Positions 1 through 14,700 of a DNA stretch of 64,000 nt are shown in pieces. The position numbers and the translations under genes are program-made. The notes beneath the pieces were generated by a model, which had not been told where the DNA came from, ran no database searches, and saw nothing but the letters and a program-made list of their open reading frames with translations. The stretch is taken from the NCBI GenBank assembly GCA_964035795.1, contig OZ038326.1, positions 7,195,516 to 7,259,515 on the forward strand, read 5' to 3'. How positions within the stretch are numbered: the first letter of the stretch is position 1; each line of letters starts with the position of its first letter. This stretch comes from Pterobdella sp. o SKG-2022. Lineage: Eukaryota > Annelida > Clitellata > Hirudinida > Piscicolidae.

Positions 1-260
1 ACCACCTAGACTAACGTTGCTTATTACATTTTCTTCACCTCTACCTATATTACTGTCAAAATTAGTTTTGTCCATTATATTTCCTTCATTGTCACAACCT
101 CCAAAAATGCATGTTATTCGTCCATTTTTTTCTCTTTCTCTTTCTTGTCCTACTCTGAACTCAAATTTTAAACATTTTTTATCAAACTTTAAATATTTTT
201 TTTATTGATGAAAATTTTTTGGGAAATATTCAAAATATAGAAATCGGCGCCATGTTCTCT

Positions 261-745
261 CTATGCTAGAATATCTTTAACACTCATTAGACCTTTTCCT
301 CCAGTTTTTCTACGTACATATAATCTGTCTACATCAGCTTTTGAAGGCAAAGCTTTATATGTTGTCAATATCTTCCTAGTTTCGTGGTCGATGTTTTCGA
401 GTTCTTGTTTAGTCCAATCTATAATTCCAGCACTATATCTGAAAATGGATACAGTCCATGTATTCATCGCTTTTGTTAGATTTCCTGCGTTTAGTTTTGC
501 TTTCAAAATATTTTTTAGTTTTCTTTTATATTCACTAGTCACATGTTTTTTCATCTCGCTGTTTTTAATATTCTCTGTTTCTAACATTATTAAATATTTA
601 CAGCTAGTATTTCCCTTAAAAAATTTGATATTTTCTTTGTTTGAAAAAACTAAATCGATGTCTTCTTTATATCATTGCACCGAAGATAGCTTTTCCAAAT
701 TGAGGTTGCTTTTCTGTTATAACCTGGATAACAGTTGACTCCGGT
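261..745 (-). mobile_element. R2/NeSL-like non-LTR retrotransposon fragment (RT C-terminal part)
   Basis: The minus strand reads an open segment (587 to 261) with the run NTWTVSIFRYSAGIIDWTK, then LENIDHETRKILTTYKALPSKAD and DRLYVRRKTGGKGLM. This is the recognisable post-palm segment of R2-superfamily reverse transcriptases. The same block occurs in the two larger copies at 6119-6484 (+) and 7604-8227 (-). Only this region survives, without RT motifs or a nuclease, so it is a dead fragment. Edges are approximate because flanking sequence drifts into frameshifted coding-like text. Family assignment is from memory of the motif, not a search. Confidence 0.5.
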
Positions 746-1528
746 AGCAAGTATGGAAAAAAGCATATTCTAGTATCGTTGTCATTTGGCTTGGCGGCTG
801 ATCTTTCTTTTTGTCGATAAAGGCAATAGAAGCTGCCCAAGTGTGGGAACGGTAGATCTTGAATTGAATACTTTCAAGTTAGACGTTAGCTTGAGCTAGC
901 AATCTAAAAAAATTTTTTCCAAAGAAATGGTTTTTTTAATAAGTCAATCTTCCATAGTATCAATAATCTAAGCCGACTACTGAGACCCCATATATATAAA
1001 AAAAAAAAAAATATATATATATATATATAAGCTTTAAAGGTTTAAAAAAATTATTTATTATCAAGTAAATGTTTTATATCATTACACTGAGATATTGCTT
1101 TTTTTCCAGGGTAGTAGATTGAAATAATTTAAGACAACGTTCCAGTGTCATAAATAAAAAATATTTATCAATTTGGAAATTATTAAAGGGGTAGTGGAGA
1201 AAAGGCTAAGAAGGTATATATTGAAAATGTGCAAAACATAACAGATTAATGAGTGTGGTGGCATGAAAGGTTTAAACAAAGAGTGACATAAAAATTATGA
1301 TAAAACAGTATTTTTATAAAAAAGTTTGTTGTTTGAAGCTACAAAGTGAAGTTTTTTAAAAATTAAATATGATCAAATAAATATAAAAATAATATAATGT
1401 AATGGAACATAAATTTCAAAACAAATGTTTGGAATTTTTAAAGAGACACATTATAGTGGAGTGATTATGGTCTTGAAAAAATTGGTTTAGAAAAAACAAA
1501 ATTTGAGTGCATATTAATCTGTATAAAA
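741..1528. other. AT-rich non-coding sequence upstream of the first PPP1R16-like exon
   Basis: No exon with matching splice sites and no transposon frame was recognised. There is a short A/T run at about 998-1029. It is presumably intron of the PPP1R16-like gene, whose earlier ankyrin exons lie left of the window. Confidence 0.5.
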
Positions 1529-1529
1529 T

Positions 1530-1592
<63 letters not shown>
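1529..1592. repeat. (GATA)n microsatellite
   Basis: About 16 consecutive GATA units, decaying to imperfect units toward 1620. It sits about 80 bp upstream of the exon at 1675. Confidence 0.5.
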
Positions 1593-1594
<2 letters not shown>

Positions 1595-1674
1595 ATAAAC
1601 AGATAAATGGTTAGATAGTAAGATTATAATTATAAAAAATGATTTTTCATTAATCCACGCAAGGAGTGACACAG

Positions 1675-4600
1675 GAAAAAATAGAACTGATGCGGAAGGT
1701 GGGAGAGAGGAAGATGCTGAAGGAACTACAACATAACTACTCTAACGGCAGATACCCTGGCCTCAAGTACAACGGCGCTCAAGGAGAGTCTCTGGTGGGT
1801 CTTTGTTTGATGTGGTGCGCTGATTTTTGTTTTACATGGTGGGGTGTATTGCTTCATGCAGAGTGTTGCTTATATTGTGGGGTTTTTACCTTTGTCTTTT
1901 TATATTTGTGTATCTTTTTTTTTGTTTTCATAAATTTTTGTATCCCGTTGTGTTTCCCCAAATGTCTTTGCTGACATTCCTCTTGGAACAAGTACCAAAC
2001 GACACTTATAACTTGGGGTTATGTCTCGTTGAGCATTTTAACAATGGGTGTTGTGCTCCATGGTCTCATTGCAGTGAACACTCCTGACGGGGTGTACATC
2101 TGATTGATGGCTTCTCAAACTGCTCTGTGGCTGGAAGCTGACGTAGTAAAAAACTTTAACACTGTTCCGTAACTCAAAATTTTTCAAGGCCGGTTTGATG
2201 TTTATCGTTGTTAGTTGAGCTCTTATGTTTCAAAAATCCTGTTATTAATTATACTCAGTTTTTATAATTATTATTTTTTTATAGTATTTTTATAATAATT
2301 TTTGTCATTATTGTTGTTTTTATTGTTTTTGTTATTATCTTTTTTTTTGAACCTAAGACGCCTAATGATATATAATTCGTGTAAATAAGATTATTTCAAA
2401 CTTCTTGTTGTCTTCTCCAGCGATCTGCAAATTATATTAACTTATTTTATAAAAATTTATAAAATACAATAGTTTAGTTTTTTTCTATTTCTCAATGTAT
2501 ATGCATGAGTTTTTGAATCTGAATATTTTTTACTTAGTCAATTTTTTTGCAGCTTTGTTTTTGAGCTTTAAACCATGATTCACTTGTTTTCTCACATGGA
2601 TCAAGCTATTAATGTTGCTACAAAAATGTAATAAGCAATTGAATGTCTTCTTTAGTTGTTTTGTTTAAATTTTTTGAGTATTGGTTGATTTATTGAAATT
2701 CTTATATTATGTTTTGTTTATCGTTTTAGGTTCTTTTAATATTTTTAAATATAATTTTTTCTAAACATATATTAACTAGAATAGATTTGCAGACTTATAG
2801 TCAGAACCATGTTACTTAGCATTTCTTATGACCTCAAATAACAGATATGTTTATAAAAATAAATTATATTAATTATTTGCATAGACCAAACATTAAAAAT
2901 GAAGAAAAACAAAAATTTATTCATGTACACCACATGAAATCAGAGATTTTTTGAAAACATAGTCTACAAAATGAGACAAGTTCAAAACACTAATTATCTT
3001 TTTAAAGTCCAGCTTCACCATCAGTCAATAGCTTTAATATTGATTTTCGATAAGTTTGAACTTATCTTGAAACTTAGTTTTAAAAAAAAACTCCAGCTGA
3101 AGTATGTATTATTTTAAAAATTATAAAAAAAAGATTTAAATAAAATAATAATGAAAAATAATAATAGTGATAATAATAATAAGGTCGGTTTGCGTTGTTC
3201 GAGTTAGGTAAGCTCCGTTGATTTCATGAATTATTGTAACAGTGTTTTTTTATTTGCGAAAAAATTTATATAAATAACTCAAATCAAGTGAAGAACATAT
3301 ATTAAACATACTTTATTGAAAAATCAAAAGTAATTGAGGAATAATAAAGTTTTGCTGGTAAGCTTGAAATTGCATCAGAAACAACTTGATTCAAACACGG
3401 CAAAATACGAAATGTTGCGGAAAAAAGTTGGATAACTTTTATAAAAGATGGACGCTGTATAAACAAGTGACCAGCAACTAAAGAGCTATAAATAGATCTA
3501 ACAACAAAGAAAGTATAACAATCAGAAAATAATTATAAGCTTCAAAAAAACAATAATAAATAATTAAAATAAAAATAATAAAATTATAAATAAGTGAAAT
3601 AATAAAATATTAATGATAAAAAATTAAATAATAATTAGAAAATTGAAAAACACTATAAAATCAAACCAAACTCAAAAGTAACAAAACAACAAACGACCTT
3701 CAAGAATTTCAAAAAATCAGACATCAATAAAATGAAAGCATCCCGCATCGTTCTTCACGCGGTCAAACATGGGACGCGACTGAGGTCGAAAAATTCGCTG
3801 ATAGATCAAACTCCTCTTGAAATGAAAACCTATGTAGACCCCAGAACGGGATTTTATCCACCCCTGGCCACTCAAGTTCACCAATGATTCATTCCAGAAA
3901 AAAAATAAATGGACTAGAGAGGAGTATAAAAAAGTTATTTATTGTTTTTATTATACACTAGAAAACCAAAGATCTATTAACAAGACTAATGATACCTATA
4001 TAACATGGTGCCAGCGCAATAATGAAAGCAACAAGAGGAAAAACATGGATGCAAATAAATTAGCGAATCAAAGAAGATACATCATTCGCAATAAAAAACT
4101 GACTGATATAGAAATAGAACAAATTAAAGAACAGGTCATAAATGATACTCAAAAAGAAAATGTAGATAATACTAATAAATACGATAATAATAAAAATAAT
4201 CGAAATAATAATAATAATTTTGGTAATAATAATAATAAAATAACAAGAAATTATTCGGTTTATGGTAGAAAAGAAGAAACTGGGGATGAAGTAAAGGAAA
4301 TAAGTGAGCTTGAAAATAATGGTTATATAAGTTGCAAAGATGAAGTGGGTGGAACATTTATACAAGAAGAACGGTCAATTTGTGATTATAGCGGTGAACA
4401 AAATTACATGACCAGACAAAGAGCGGTTGATCAGTTAAAACAAGAAATTATAGAAGAATTATCTGTTGTCAAATATACTGAAATGAGCAAAAGAGAACCT
4501 TCAATGGGAATTAAACAAACCCTTAAACTCAAAACTATCTTTGTCCCGGGAAATGAAGCAGTGAAACAAATTTGTGATGAAATAAACCCAGACTTAACAG

Positions 4601-7600
4601 AGCTAAACAATTTAATTTACGCTATATCAAAAACTCTTCAATACAAATGTGGTATAAAAGCAAAATGAACTACAATTAAGAATAATATACCCATACCAAA
4701 ATGGAAAAAGAATTTAATGAATGAAATCGAGAACTATAAAAAAGAGATTTCTTTAATCAGTGAATTAAAAAAGAAAAATATAATAATAAATTCAAAAAAA
4801 GAAAAAAAATATTAAAAAAAATATAAAATAAAGACTTTTAATCAAATAGCCACTATCAAAGAAGAACTTGTACAAAAACTACAACTAAAAGCACAAAGGT
4901 TAAGAAGAATAAATAAAAGATGTGACTTTCATAAACAGAATAAAATCTTTGAAACAGATGCAAAAAGGTTTTACAAAGAAATCTCCAAAGCCTCAATAGT
5001 TTTGAAGGAATCTCCAAAGCCTCAATAGTTGTGAAGAAATCTCCAAAGCCTCAATAGTTGTGAAGGAATCTCCAAAGCCTCAATAGTTGTGAAGGAATCT
5101 CCAAAGCCTCAATAGTTTTGAAGGAATCTCCAACAGAGGGGGAAATGAAAACTTTCTGGCAAGATACTTGAAGTGAAAAGAAGTTCCACAATGCTTGTGC
5201 TCCATGGATAGAAGGCATAATTCGGGACAACAAGAGGGTTTCTTGCCAACAATGGAGCAATATTGAAGAAAGTGAGGTGGCTGAAGCCTTGAAGAAGTCG
5301 CATAAGTGGAGGTCTCTAGGAGGAGATAAAGTGCCTAATTTTGGTTAGACACTCTACAAGCTACACATAAATGCATGGCTTCGAATCTTAACAAAATCTT
5401 TGAAAACCCCGAAAATATTCCAACATGGATATGTAAAGGGCACACATTTCTTATAACCAAGTGCGAAGAAACAACAGACCCAAAAAACTATCGCCCTATT
5501 ACCTGCTTACCCACCACATATAAACTGCTCACGTCAATCATGGCAGAAGGAGTGCACAAACACCTCGAAGAAAATAAAATTTTTCCATTAGAGCAGAAAG
5601 GGTGTAGAAAAGGATCGTATGGCTGCAAAGATCATCTTTTGGTAAACAGAATGATTATGCAAAAGATGAAAAGTAGAGCCCAGAATCCAAGTACAACCTG
5701 GATTGACTACAAAAAAGTCTTTGATAGTGTGCCTCATTCATGAAAAATAAAATCTCTTCATCTCCATAAGATCTTCCCTTTTCATCAATTTTCTTGCTTC
5801 AGCTATGAAACGATGGTAAACGACTCTTCTTTTGTCGAAACCGAACGGTATTTTAGCTTATGGTAACAACAAAATTAATAGTGGTATTTTTCAAGGTGAC
5901 TCTTTATCTCCACTCCTATTTTGTCTGGCTCTATTTCCTTAAACTAAAATAATTAATAATAGTCAATATGAGTATAAAATAAAAAAAAATAAAATAAATC
6001 ATTTATTTTATATGGACGATCTTAAATTATATGCAAGTAACGACAACGAACTGGAGGAATTAATAAAAACAGTGAAGGTGTTTAGTGATAATATAGGTAT
6101 GCAGTTTAGACTAGAAAAATGTGCAAGCGAGGTAAACTAGTAAAAACTAGCAATATTATAATAGATAATCAAACCATAATAAAGGAATTAGAACAAGAAA
6201 AATCTTATAAGTATCTTGGTGTAAATGAAGGTGATGAAATACAACATGCAAAAATGAAGAAACAAATGTGCATTAGAAGAGTGAGGTTAATTACAAAAAC
6301 AGAACTCAATGCAAAAAACAGAATATTAGCAGTTAATACTTTAGCACTACCGGTAATGACATTTAGTTGCAATATTATAAATTGGAATTTAAATGAACTT
6401 AAAAAAATATACATTAAGATAAGAAAACTATTAACATGTCAACGAATGCATCACCCTAAAGCAGATGGTGCACGTCTCTACTAAGAATAATAAAATTATA
6501 GTTAGGACAAAGAATGTAATAAAAAAATCACTGTATGACAAAGCAATTAAATAATAAAAAAATTGTATAACGGATAAAATTATAATAAGTTTGTTCATGC
6601 AAAAAATAATTAAAATATCAACCGTGAGAGAAAACTTCTTGGAACAATGAGCTTTCTCAGGCTAGCCTTAGCTCATTGTTGTTATTATTATTATTATTTT
6701 TTTTTAACACAGTATACATACTGGGATTTAAACTACTACCGAAGTCTTACCAAGACCCTAGGGTAGTAGATTTCGATGGTATTCATTCATTACGGGCCAA
6801 AGTCTTCTTAAAATGTGCGCCGTGCCCATAAACGCTGTTTTCTGGATTTCATAAATTTTAGGTGATCCAGGAAGCGTCGAAAGTTTGAGACTTTAATCTT
6901 TTCCGACTGTTCCCAGCGCGCCCACAACTATTGGAACTACTTTTTTATTCATATTCCAGCATCTTGATATCTCTATTTGCAGATCGCGGTATTTGCAAAT
7001 TTTCTCAAATGTTTTCGACACTATGTTGGTGTCTGATGGTACTGAGATATCAACCAGAGTACACTCTTTTTTTTCATTTTTAACCACTATGTCTGGTTTA
7101 TTTGCCTGTATGTTTCTGTCTGTGTGTATTGGGCTGTCCCATAGTACTGTTAGTTCGTCTTTTTTTATCACTGGTAGAATTTCGTGTTCGTACCACTTAC
7201 TTTTGACTTCAAATCCATGTGTCTTACATATTGTCCAGTGGATGAATTTAGCGACTCTGTTGTGGCGCTCTATGTACTCGGGCTTTGCCAGCATTGGGCA
7301 TCCTGAAACAATTTAGGCAAAGCACAATTAGATCAACGCTTTTTTTCAATATTTTGTTTTTATAATAATTTGTTGCAAGCGTCTGATCTTAGGCGGCAAT
7401 TATGAGACTCTCAGTTGTTTCTTTGAACCCAGCGCTGTGAAGCCATGCTATGGATTTTTTCTTGTCTATTTGTTCACTTTCAAGGGCTTGTGCATACTGA
7501 CCATGCATAGGCTTATTTGTGTATTTGTTTTGAATTTCCTTCATGAGTGTTTTTTTACGATGTGTTTTGTTTTACGCGCTGCCGTAATTGGGTGAACATT

Positions 7601-8718
7601 TTCTTAAAAAACTGTATTCTCAAAGTTCAGATTAAACGCTTTTCTCACTTTTTTATTGATTTCAAAGAGACTATAAGCAGACTTTTTCGATTCTTCGTGT
7701 TCTGTTACTGCACACATTGAAGGAGTAGCTTGTTTCTTTAAATACATTTCCAGACCAGCAAGAATTGTGTAAAAGTGGGATTCTACCTGCATCAATCCTC
7801 TTTCTCCTTCTGATCTATAAACGTAGAGTCTTTTTGTGTCGGCTCGAGGGTGATGCATTTTGAACATTGTCAGTATTTTTCTCGTTTTTCTATCTATTCC
7901 TTGTACGTCAGTTTTCGACCAGTTCACTACGCCAAAGCTATAGGATAAGACTGGTAAATCCAAGCTGTTTATTGCCATAATTTTGTTTGGCGAGCTAAGT
8001 TCTGTGCTCAGTATCATTCTTAACCTTCTGTAATATTCCTTTTTTAATTTCTCTCTCATGTTTTTGTGGTGTGTATTAGATGACTCTTCGACCCCTAGGT
8101 ATTTGTATGATTCGGTATTAGATAATTCTTTTATGTGCGTATGCTCATTCAGACTGATGTTGGAGCTTCTCACCATTTTACCTTTAATTATGGATATTTT
8201 TGCACATTTTTCTAAGCCAAATTCCATCCTAATGTCATCGCTGAACTTTTTGACTATTCTAAGGAGTGATCTTAAATCAGTCTGATTTGCTGTAAATTTT
8301 TAGATCGTCCATGTAGAATAGATGGTTGAGTTTTTTTCTTTTTTCAGCTTTGCCTATTCTAATAGCTGGAGAGTTTTTCTCATTCAAAAGAATACTCAAA
8401 GGGCAAACTGATAGACAGAAAATAAGAGGTGACAATGAATCTCTTTGGAAAATCCCTGTCTTTATTTTGATCCCAGAAATTTCCATATTTCCCTTCATGT
8501 GTCTCAGTCTTAGGTTTATTCTCCATTGAGGCATGGTACGCAAGATGAATTAAACAATCCGAGAGTGAATTCCGTACATCTTCATGACTTCTAAGATCCA
8601 TAAGTGTGGTACACTGTCGAAAGCTTTTTTATGATCTATCCATGCTTGAGATAGAGCGCCTTTTTTATTTTTTTTGATTTCAGTGATCATCCGATTTATT
8701 ATTATTATTATTATTATA

Positions 8719-8761
<43 letters not shown>

Positions 8762-11700
8762 GTTATTGTAAAAATTTCTACAGCACTCTACACCATTAAA
8801 AAAAAAGTTTGAAAAATGAAAATGAGTTTCATAGAGGCCATAAAAAATATTTTTTGATATCGTTCCCATATTTCTTTGCATGTATTTGAATATTGTATCA
8901 GCTTTACTCTGCATGTTGTTGTTGTTGTTGCTGTAGCTGTTTTTGCTGTTGTTGTTGTTGTTGTTGAGTGCAAACTTCCTAAATCTTTTCTCACACTTCT
9001 TTTCAAGTACTGAAAGGAGCATGTAGCTTCGAGTTGTTGTGTCTTGGTGAGCAGTGGATCGGTGTTCCATGTTTCATTGCAGTCAATCCAGTACTTCTCA
9101 CGAGTGTATGCATTTGATGGATGACTTTTCAAAATGCTCTGTGATTGAAAACTGACGTACTTGAAAACCTCTTTGATACTCCTGTTGGAATGCACACCTG
9201 GCATTATGAGAATGTGGGTTCTTTCGCCGGATGGTGTTGTTGTTGCTGAAGAGCTCCTAATACTGTGTAGAAGGTTTTTTGAAACCTTTGTTTTTGTTGA
9301 TATTTTTGGAAGTAGTTTTAGTTGTTGTTGGTTAGAAAAGTTGTTATTTTATTTTTTTTTTTTTTGAGTTGTTGATGTTGTTGTTTTTCGAGCAAGTTGT
9401 TGTCGTGTGTGGATTTTGTTGTTGTTGCATTTCTTAGAAAAGAGATAACGGGATTAAGGAATCGAGAAAACTTGTTGTGAGGTTTAAAGAATTAACTTTT
9501 GTCCTATACCTTGTCAGAAAAGAGTTAAACTTTTGTTTAAACTTGTCATCAGGATGATTAATGAGAGGGGGTCTGTTGAAAAGTTGAAATCCGATTAACA
9601 CTGTAGATAAATTTAAAACATTTGGCAGCAAAAAGGCGTTTAATCAGATAATAATGCAGAAAGGACTTTTTCGAAACGTTAATCTATACCAAGATATAAG
9701 TTATAATAGGTTAAGAGGTTTTTGAGTACAAAGTCTCTTGCCAACCTCGATCAAGTTGGTGCACTGATGGAAGCAAAACTCCTTGATCTGATGGGAAACA
9801 AATACTTGTGTTAATTGATCGAATGCCTTGAATTTGTGTTGAAGATTTTGATAAATTTTCATAAAAACACCATTTTTAATCATCGATTGACAAGAACTAG
9901 TACGGAAACTAATGAATGAAATTGATAACACTGAGTCCCTATTGTCATTACCACCACTGTCACAAAAAATTTTTCTACCATCATTCTCTAGAAATTTTCA
10001 GCCATCACCACTCCTACCTCAACCACCCAACCACCATTCCTTCTACCTTTATCATCCCTACTCATACCACCCTTACCCTCACCACACCTTCTCTCACCCA
10101 CCACCATTCCTAACCACCACCACCACAGCTCCACATAGCTTGCGCTAACGGCTACTATGAAGTGGCTAACTTTCTGATAAGCAAAGCAAAGCACCCGATC
10201 AGCTGCTTTGACAACGACCTTTGGCAGCCCATTCATGCTGCTGCTTACTGGCAACAGGTAGCTTTTATTTTATTATTATTATTATTTGTTTTTATTATTA
10301 TTAATTATTTTTTCGTTTTTCTGTGTTTTTGATGTTATTTTTAATTAGATTCTTTATAATTTTTGTTTGTGAATCATAAAAGCACGAAGCTTCTCGATAT
10401 TCTAAATATCATCATCAGGCAACTAATTCAAATATTCTAATGTTTTTATGATTCGAATTTTTAGGGCTAATTATTCACGATATTAATTGCTTTTTTTAAT
10501 TTTCTTGTTATACTTTCACAATCCACACATGTCAGCCTACGAATGAAGTTGGAAAAATATAACACAAAGATATTGATAGGAATCCGTTTCTGAAACAAAT
10601 TTTTTTGTGAATTTTGCGCTATAGAAATCTTAAAAGAAATTATAATAATAAAGCCATCAATCTCATCTCCTAGTGATGATGATTTTATCAGAAATCGAAA
10701 AGATTTTTAATTAATTTTTGATCGCTTTTCTGGTATATTTTTACTGATTAGAATTAATTTAATTAAATTGTTGAAAAGTTTAGTTGTAACAACATATCCC
10801 AGGTATATAACAGTCGATATTCCTTTGAGATTTCGTTTAGCGCTCATTCTCGAACTCATAAAATTGCATTTCATGAAATAACGTTCCATATTCTAAACAG
10901 CAAATGATTAAAGTGAAATATGAAGATCAAAGAATAACAAGAAAAAGTAATAATAATATATATATAATTAAATAAAAAAAATAAAAATAATAAGTAATAT
11001 ATTTTTAAATTGTCGAAATTTGAAAAAAAAATTGAGTTCTATAGGTCATTTTTTATTTTTTTTATGGAGTTTTTTTTTTAATCTATTTTTAGCACAAAAA
11101 GCATAGCTAGGTGGTTGGAATATTTGAAATGCTTGTCAAGACTCACTTCTGTATTTTTCCTTCAAATCATTTTCGTTTTGTATTTATTGTAACTAATTTA
11201 TTGTTTCTGTTATTTCTTGTTTGATGATCTTGTATTATTATCGTTTTATTTTCTAGTAGTCAAAACTGATCAGTTCTCATAATTCACAATTTTTATGTAA
11301 CTGCCATTCATATTATCCTAATATAAGTTAGTGTCAACCCCATCAAAGTCTTTTTTCTCTACACTGATTTCAATCTTAACCAAAATAAATGTTTTTTCAA
11401 GTGAATTTATTCGATAAATTAAGTTCTTCGCGCCACAAATGTTCCCATGCATTCTTCTGGGCATTAAAAACCTCAAAGCCACTGACTACTTCATTGAGAC
11501 TGGCAGGTTTTCACCCAAAACATATTGTCTTCAAGATAGCTTGATTAAGTCTTAAGAGATGTGGTGTAGGGAGAGGAATGCATCTTGCCAATATTTTATA
11601 TAGTTTTTAACGTTTCCAATTTTGCAAAAAAAATTAGTTTTATTATAAAGCTCTCGGACTTGACCCGACTTTGAACTTATTGAGAGTAGTTAAACTTGAT

Positions 11701-14700
11701 ATTATTCAAATTTGAAGATAATTTAAATTAAATATTAATAATTTTGAAATAATTTTTTAGAATTCTTTTTCAAATTAGAGTTTCATTGAATCTATTTTTC
11801 AAATCAATTCAATATATCTTACTCCACCATGAGTTACAAAATTAAATGTTTTATGATAAGGCTAAAATTATCGAAAATTATAGTTGTTTTTTGCTCAATA
11901 AATATACTAAAATTCATACATAAATCGACTTAAAAAATTGTTTAATATTTAAAGTGATTTTTTTTTTGAACTGTTTAATTCTGGATTTAATTCTTCAGTT
12001 TTTTCAAGGGCATCTGATTTAATGATGGTAATATTTAACTCTGAAAAGTCTGCAAGGACTTCGTGTGTCCATATTTTATTTATCGAGCTTTTAGAATATT
12101 ACTGCGAAAAAACATTACCGTTCAAAAAATTATTTATTTTTTAAATTATTGTAACGAAAAACATCAAATAAGAGGAATTTTCAATACATTTATTGCGAAT
12201 CAAAAGCTATAATTTTCGATAAGTTTAGTTTTATCATAAAACGTTTCTAATTAATTTTTAACTAGCCTTTTATATCTATTATTTCATTTTTAGATTTTTC
12301 TATTGTGATTCAACTGTGATTATGCTTTAAAACGAAAATTAAATATATTTATATTTTCAATTTTTACTGCTATTTCGTAGTCTTTAAATTCTTTTTATTT
12401 CACGCAGATTTCGTATATATATTTGCCCCATCAATATTATTATATATCATATCAATTATAATTTAATGAAATAACTAGAAATCATGAAAAACACAAACAA
12501 TTTAATAGCCAAATGTCCATTGGAGATACCTTCATATCAACACCTTACTCTATCAACTGAGCATGATCAACAGGATGTTAAATAAAAACTTTGGCCAAAT
12601 CTTAATCTAGTCTTAGCTCATTTTATAAAACTAAATATCGTCTTTAAATTTTATTTTCACTCAACCTGATTGGCTCACCTGACTATGGTGTCATCATCAC
12701 ATCGGATAGCTTAATGCCTCACAGTTATGACCACCGCTGTGTTTGCGTGTTTTAGTTGCAAACAACAAAAATTTCTCAAATTAACAACACCTCCTTGAAG
12801 TTAATTTTTAAAAATATTATATTAACTTGTCATCATCTCACAAAGGTCGACCTGATAGAGTTATTGATTGGGCATGATGCTGACATCTTTGTGAAGAACA
12901 ATGAGGGAGAAAATTCTATAGGTTGGTGGTGATAGTTGTGCAAGGGAAAAACGATGGTTATAAGGGTAGTGTTACGGATGCTGGAGATGATGATGAGAAT
13001 GATAATGATGATGAGGGTAGTAGTAGTAACAATGATGATGAGCATAGGGGCAAAGATGATAATGATGATGATAGGAGGATGACTATAAAGATGATGATGA
13101 TGATGGATAGTGGTTATGATAAATTCTCCAATATGAGTTTCGTATCAGTCCTATTTGTGCTGAGCACGAGATGAGAAGTTAACCATATTCATTATTTTCT
13201 TTATCAAACGTTTACTCATTATCCCTCCATTCATCTATACATTCATTCAAACGCCTCTTCATTCTGCAAATTATTTGAAAACTTAAGGTAATTTTATTAA
13301 GTACAAAGCTTTTCGTTAACAAAGTAACATTATCAAGTACTTTATATTCAATTGTTAACAAAAAGCTTTGTAATTAATAAAACTGTCTCTTCATTCATTC
13401 ATTTTTCATCCAAAAATTAGCCGAGCATCCAACTGTCTATGAAAACTTCCACCAACCCCACATTATCCCCAACCTCACCCTTCACACCATCCTCACCAAC
13501 CCCCATCCCTGGCAGACTTGTGCAGGGACGATGAGTTGAAGGAGTGGATGATTGAGACGTACAACCGACATATTAAAAAAGACTCTAAATCTATACGCAA
13601 CAGTCTGAAGGAAAAATTGAAGAAAAAGTAAGAGTGATGGAATTATGTTGGGTATCATTATGTTTCAAGAGATATTTTGTTATCAATTTTACTTTTAGTT
13701 TGAATTTTTTATATTTTTTAAATTTAATTATTTAGTTTTTATGATTTTTTCAAAATTTGATTAAGTTTGTTGGTTTTTGATAATTAATAATTTGGAATTT
13801 TAATTAGTTTTAAATTAAAATATTTATCAAAAGAACTATTCAAATCACTCAGCTATGAATGTATAAATGCGAATTTTCCTTGATTCAATTGTTTATTTAT
13901 TTTATTTTAATTTAATTAATTATATCAAAACAGTTCGAAGCATCACTTCAACAGCTCTGTATCTCTCAAAGACCTCACCAAGTAAAAGATTCATCTTACA
14001 TTGACCTGTGATGAAAAAAAATCGATAATTGATCGTTAATTGGTCAATAGATGATTTTAAAACTAATTATTCTTTATAACATCATAAATTCTTAAAAATG
14101 AATTTATAATTTCTCTAAGTTTAAAATATATTATTATTTTATCCTACAAGTTTATCGTCGAAACGGCTTAACACTGAAAAGAAGGAGAAAAAGCAGAAGA
14201 AAGACAAGGAGGATGAATACAAGCGTATGATATCTTCGAGAGAGATGTATGAGGAAGAGGTTGATGATAACGAAATTTCCGACATGAATAACAACTTCCC
14301 GCCGAGGAAAGCCAGTGTCAGCATTCCGTCCCCTATCATTGGTCGCATCATGGTGGACAATAAACTGCGAAGGTTTTCCGACAGCGCTAAAAAGTTTGTT
14401 GCTTGTTGGAAATGTTTTCAAGCTTAAATAATGTTTGAAGTTTCATTTGAAATTCAATGAAGGTTTTTTATTACATAAGAATATTTAGTTCTTGTTAGTT
14501 ATTTATACAGTTTGATATTTATTTATACAGCTTGATAATTAAAAACGATAAACTCAAATGACTGCAGTCCAAAACTGAACAAAGACTCGAGCTTCAAAAG
14601 CGTCAACGATTACCTGGTCAAGCAGAGAAACAAGGAAATTACTGTATCTCCTCTAGCTGCCAACCCCAAACCAAAAACATCATCCAGCTCAGATTATATA

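Larger units (their letters stand above)
10258..12845. other. PPP1R16-like intron with dispersed repeats
   Basis: No exon is seen. It holds a GCGCTATAGAAATCTTA segment followed by AATAATAA at about 10610-10650, resembling the 3' tail of the CR1/L2-like element ending near 36490. It also holds two inverted copies of dispersed family A (11845-11930 and 12152-12246). Confidence 0.5.

Noticed and set aside
8714..9204. Asn-rich minus-strand ORFs
   Set aside because: ATT/TTG repeats create the Asn tracts. The non-repeat part matches a dispersed repeat rather than a gene.
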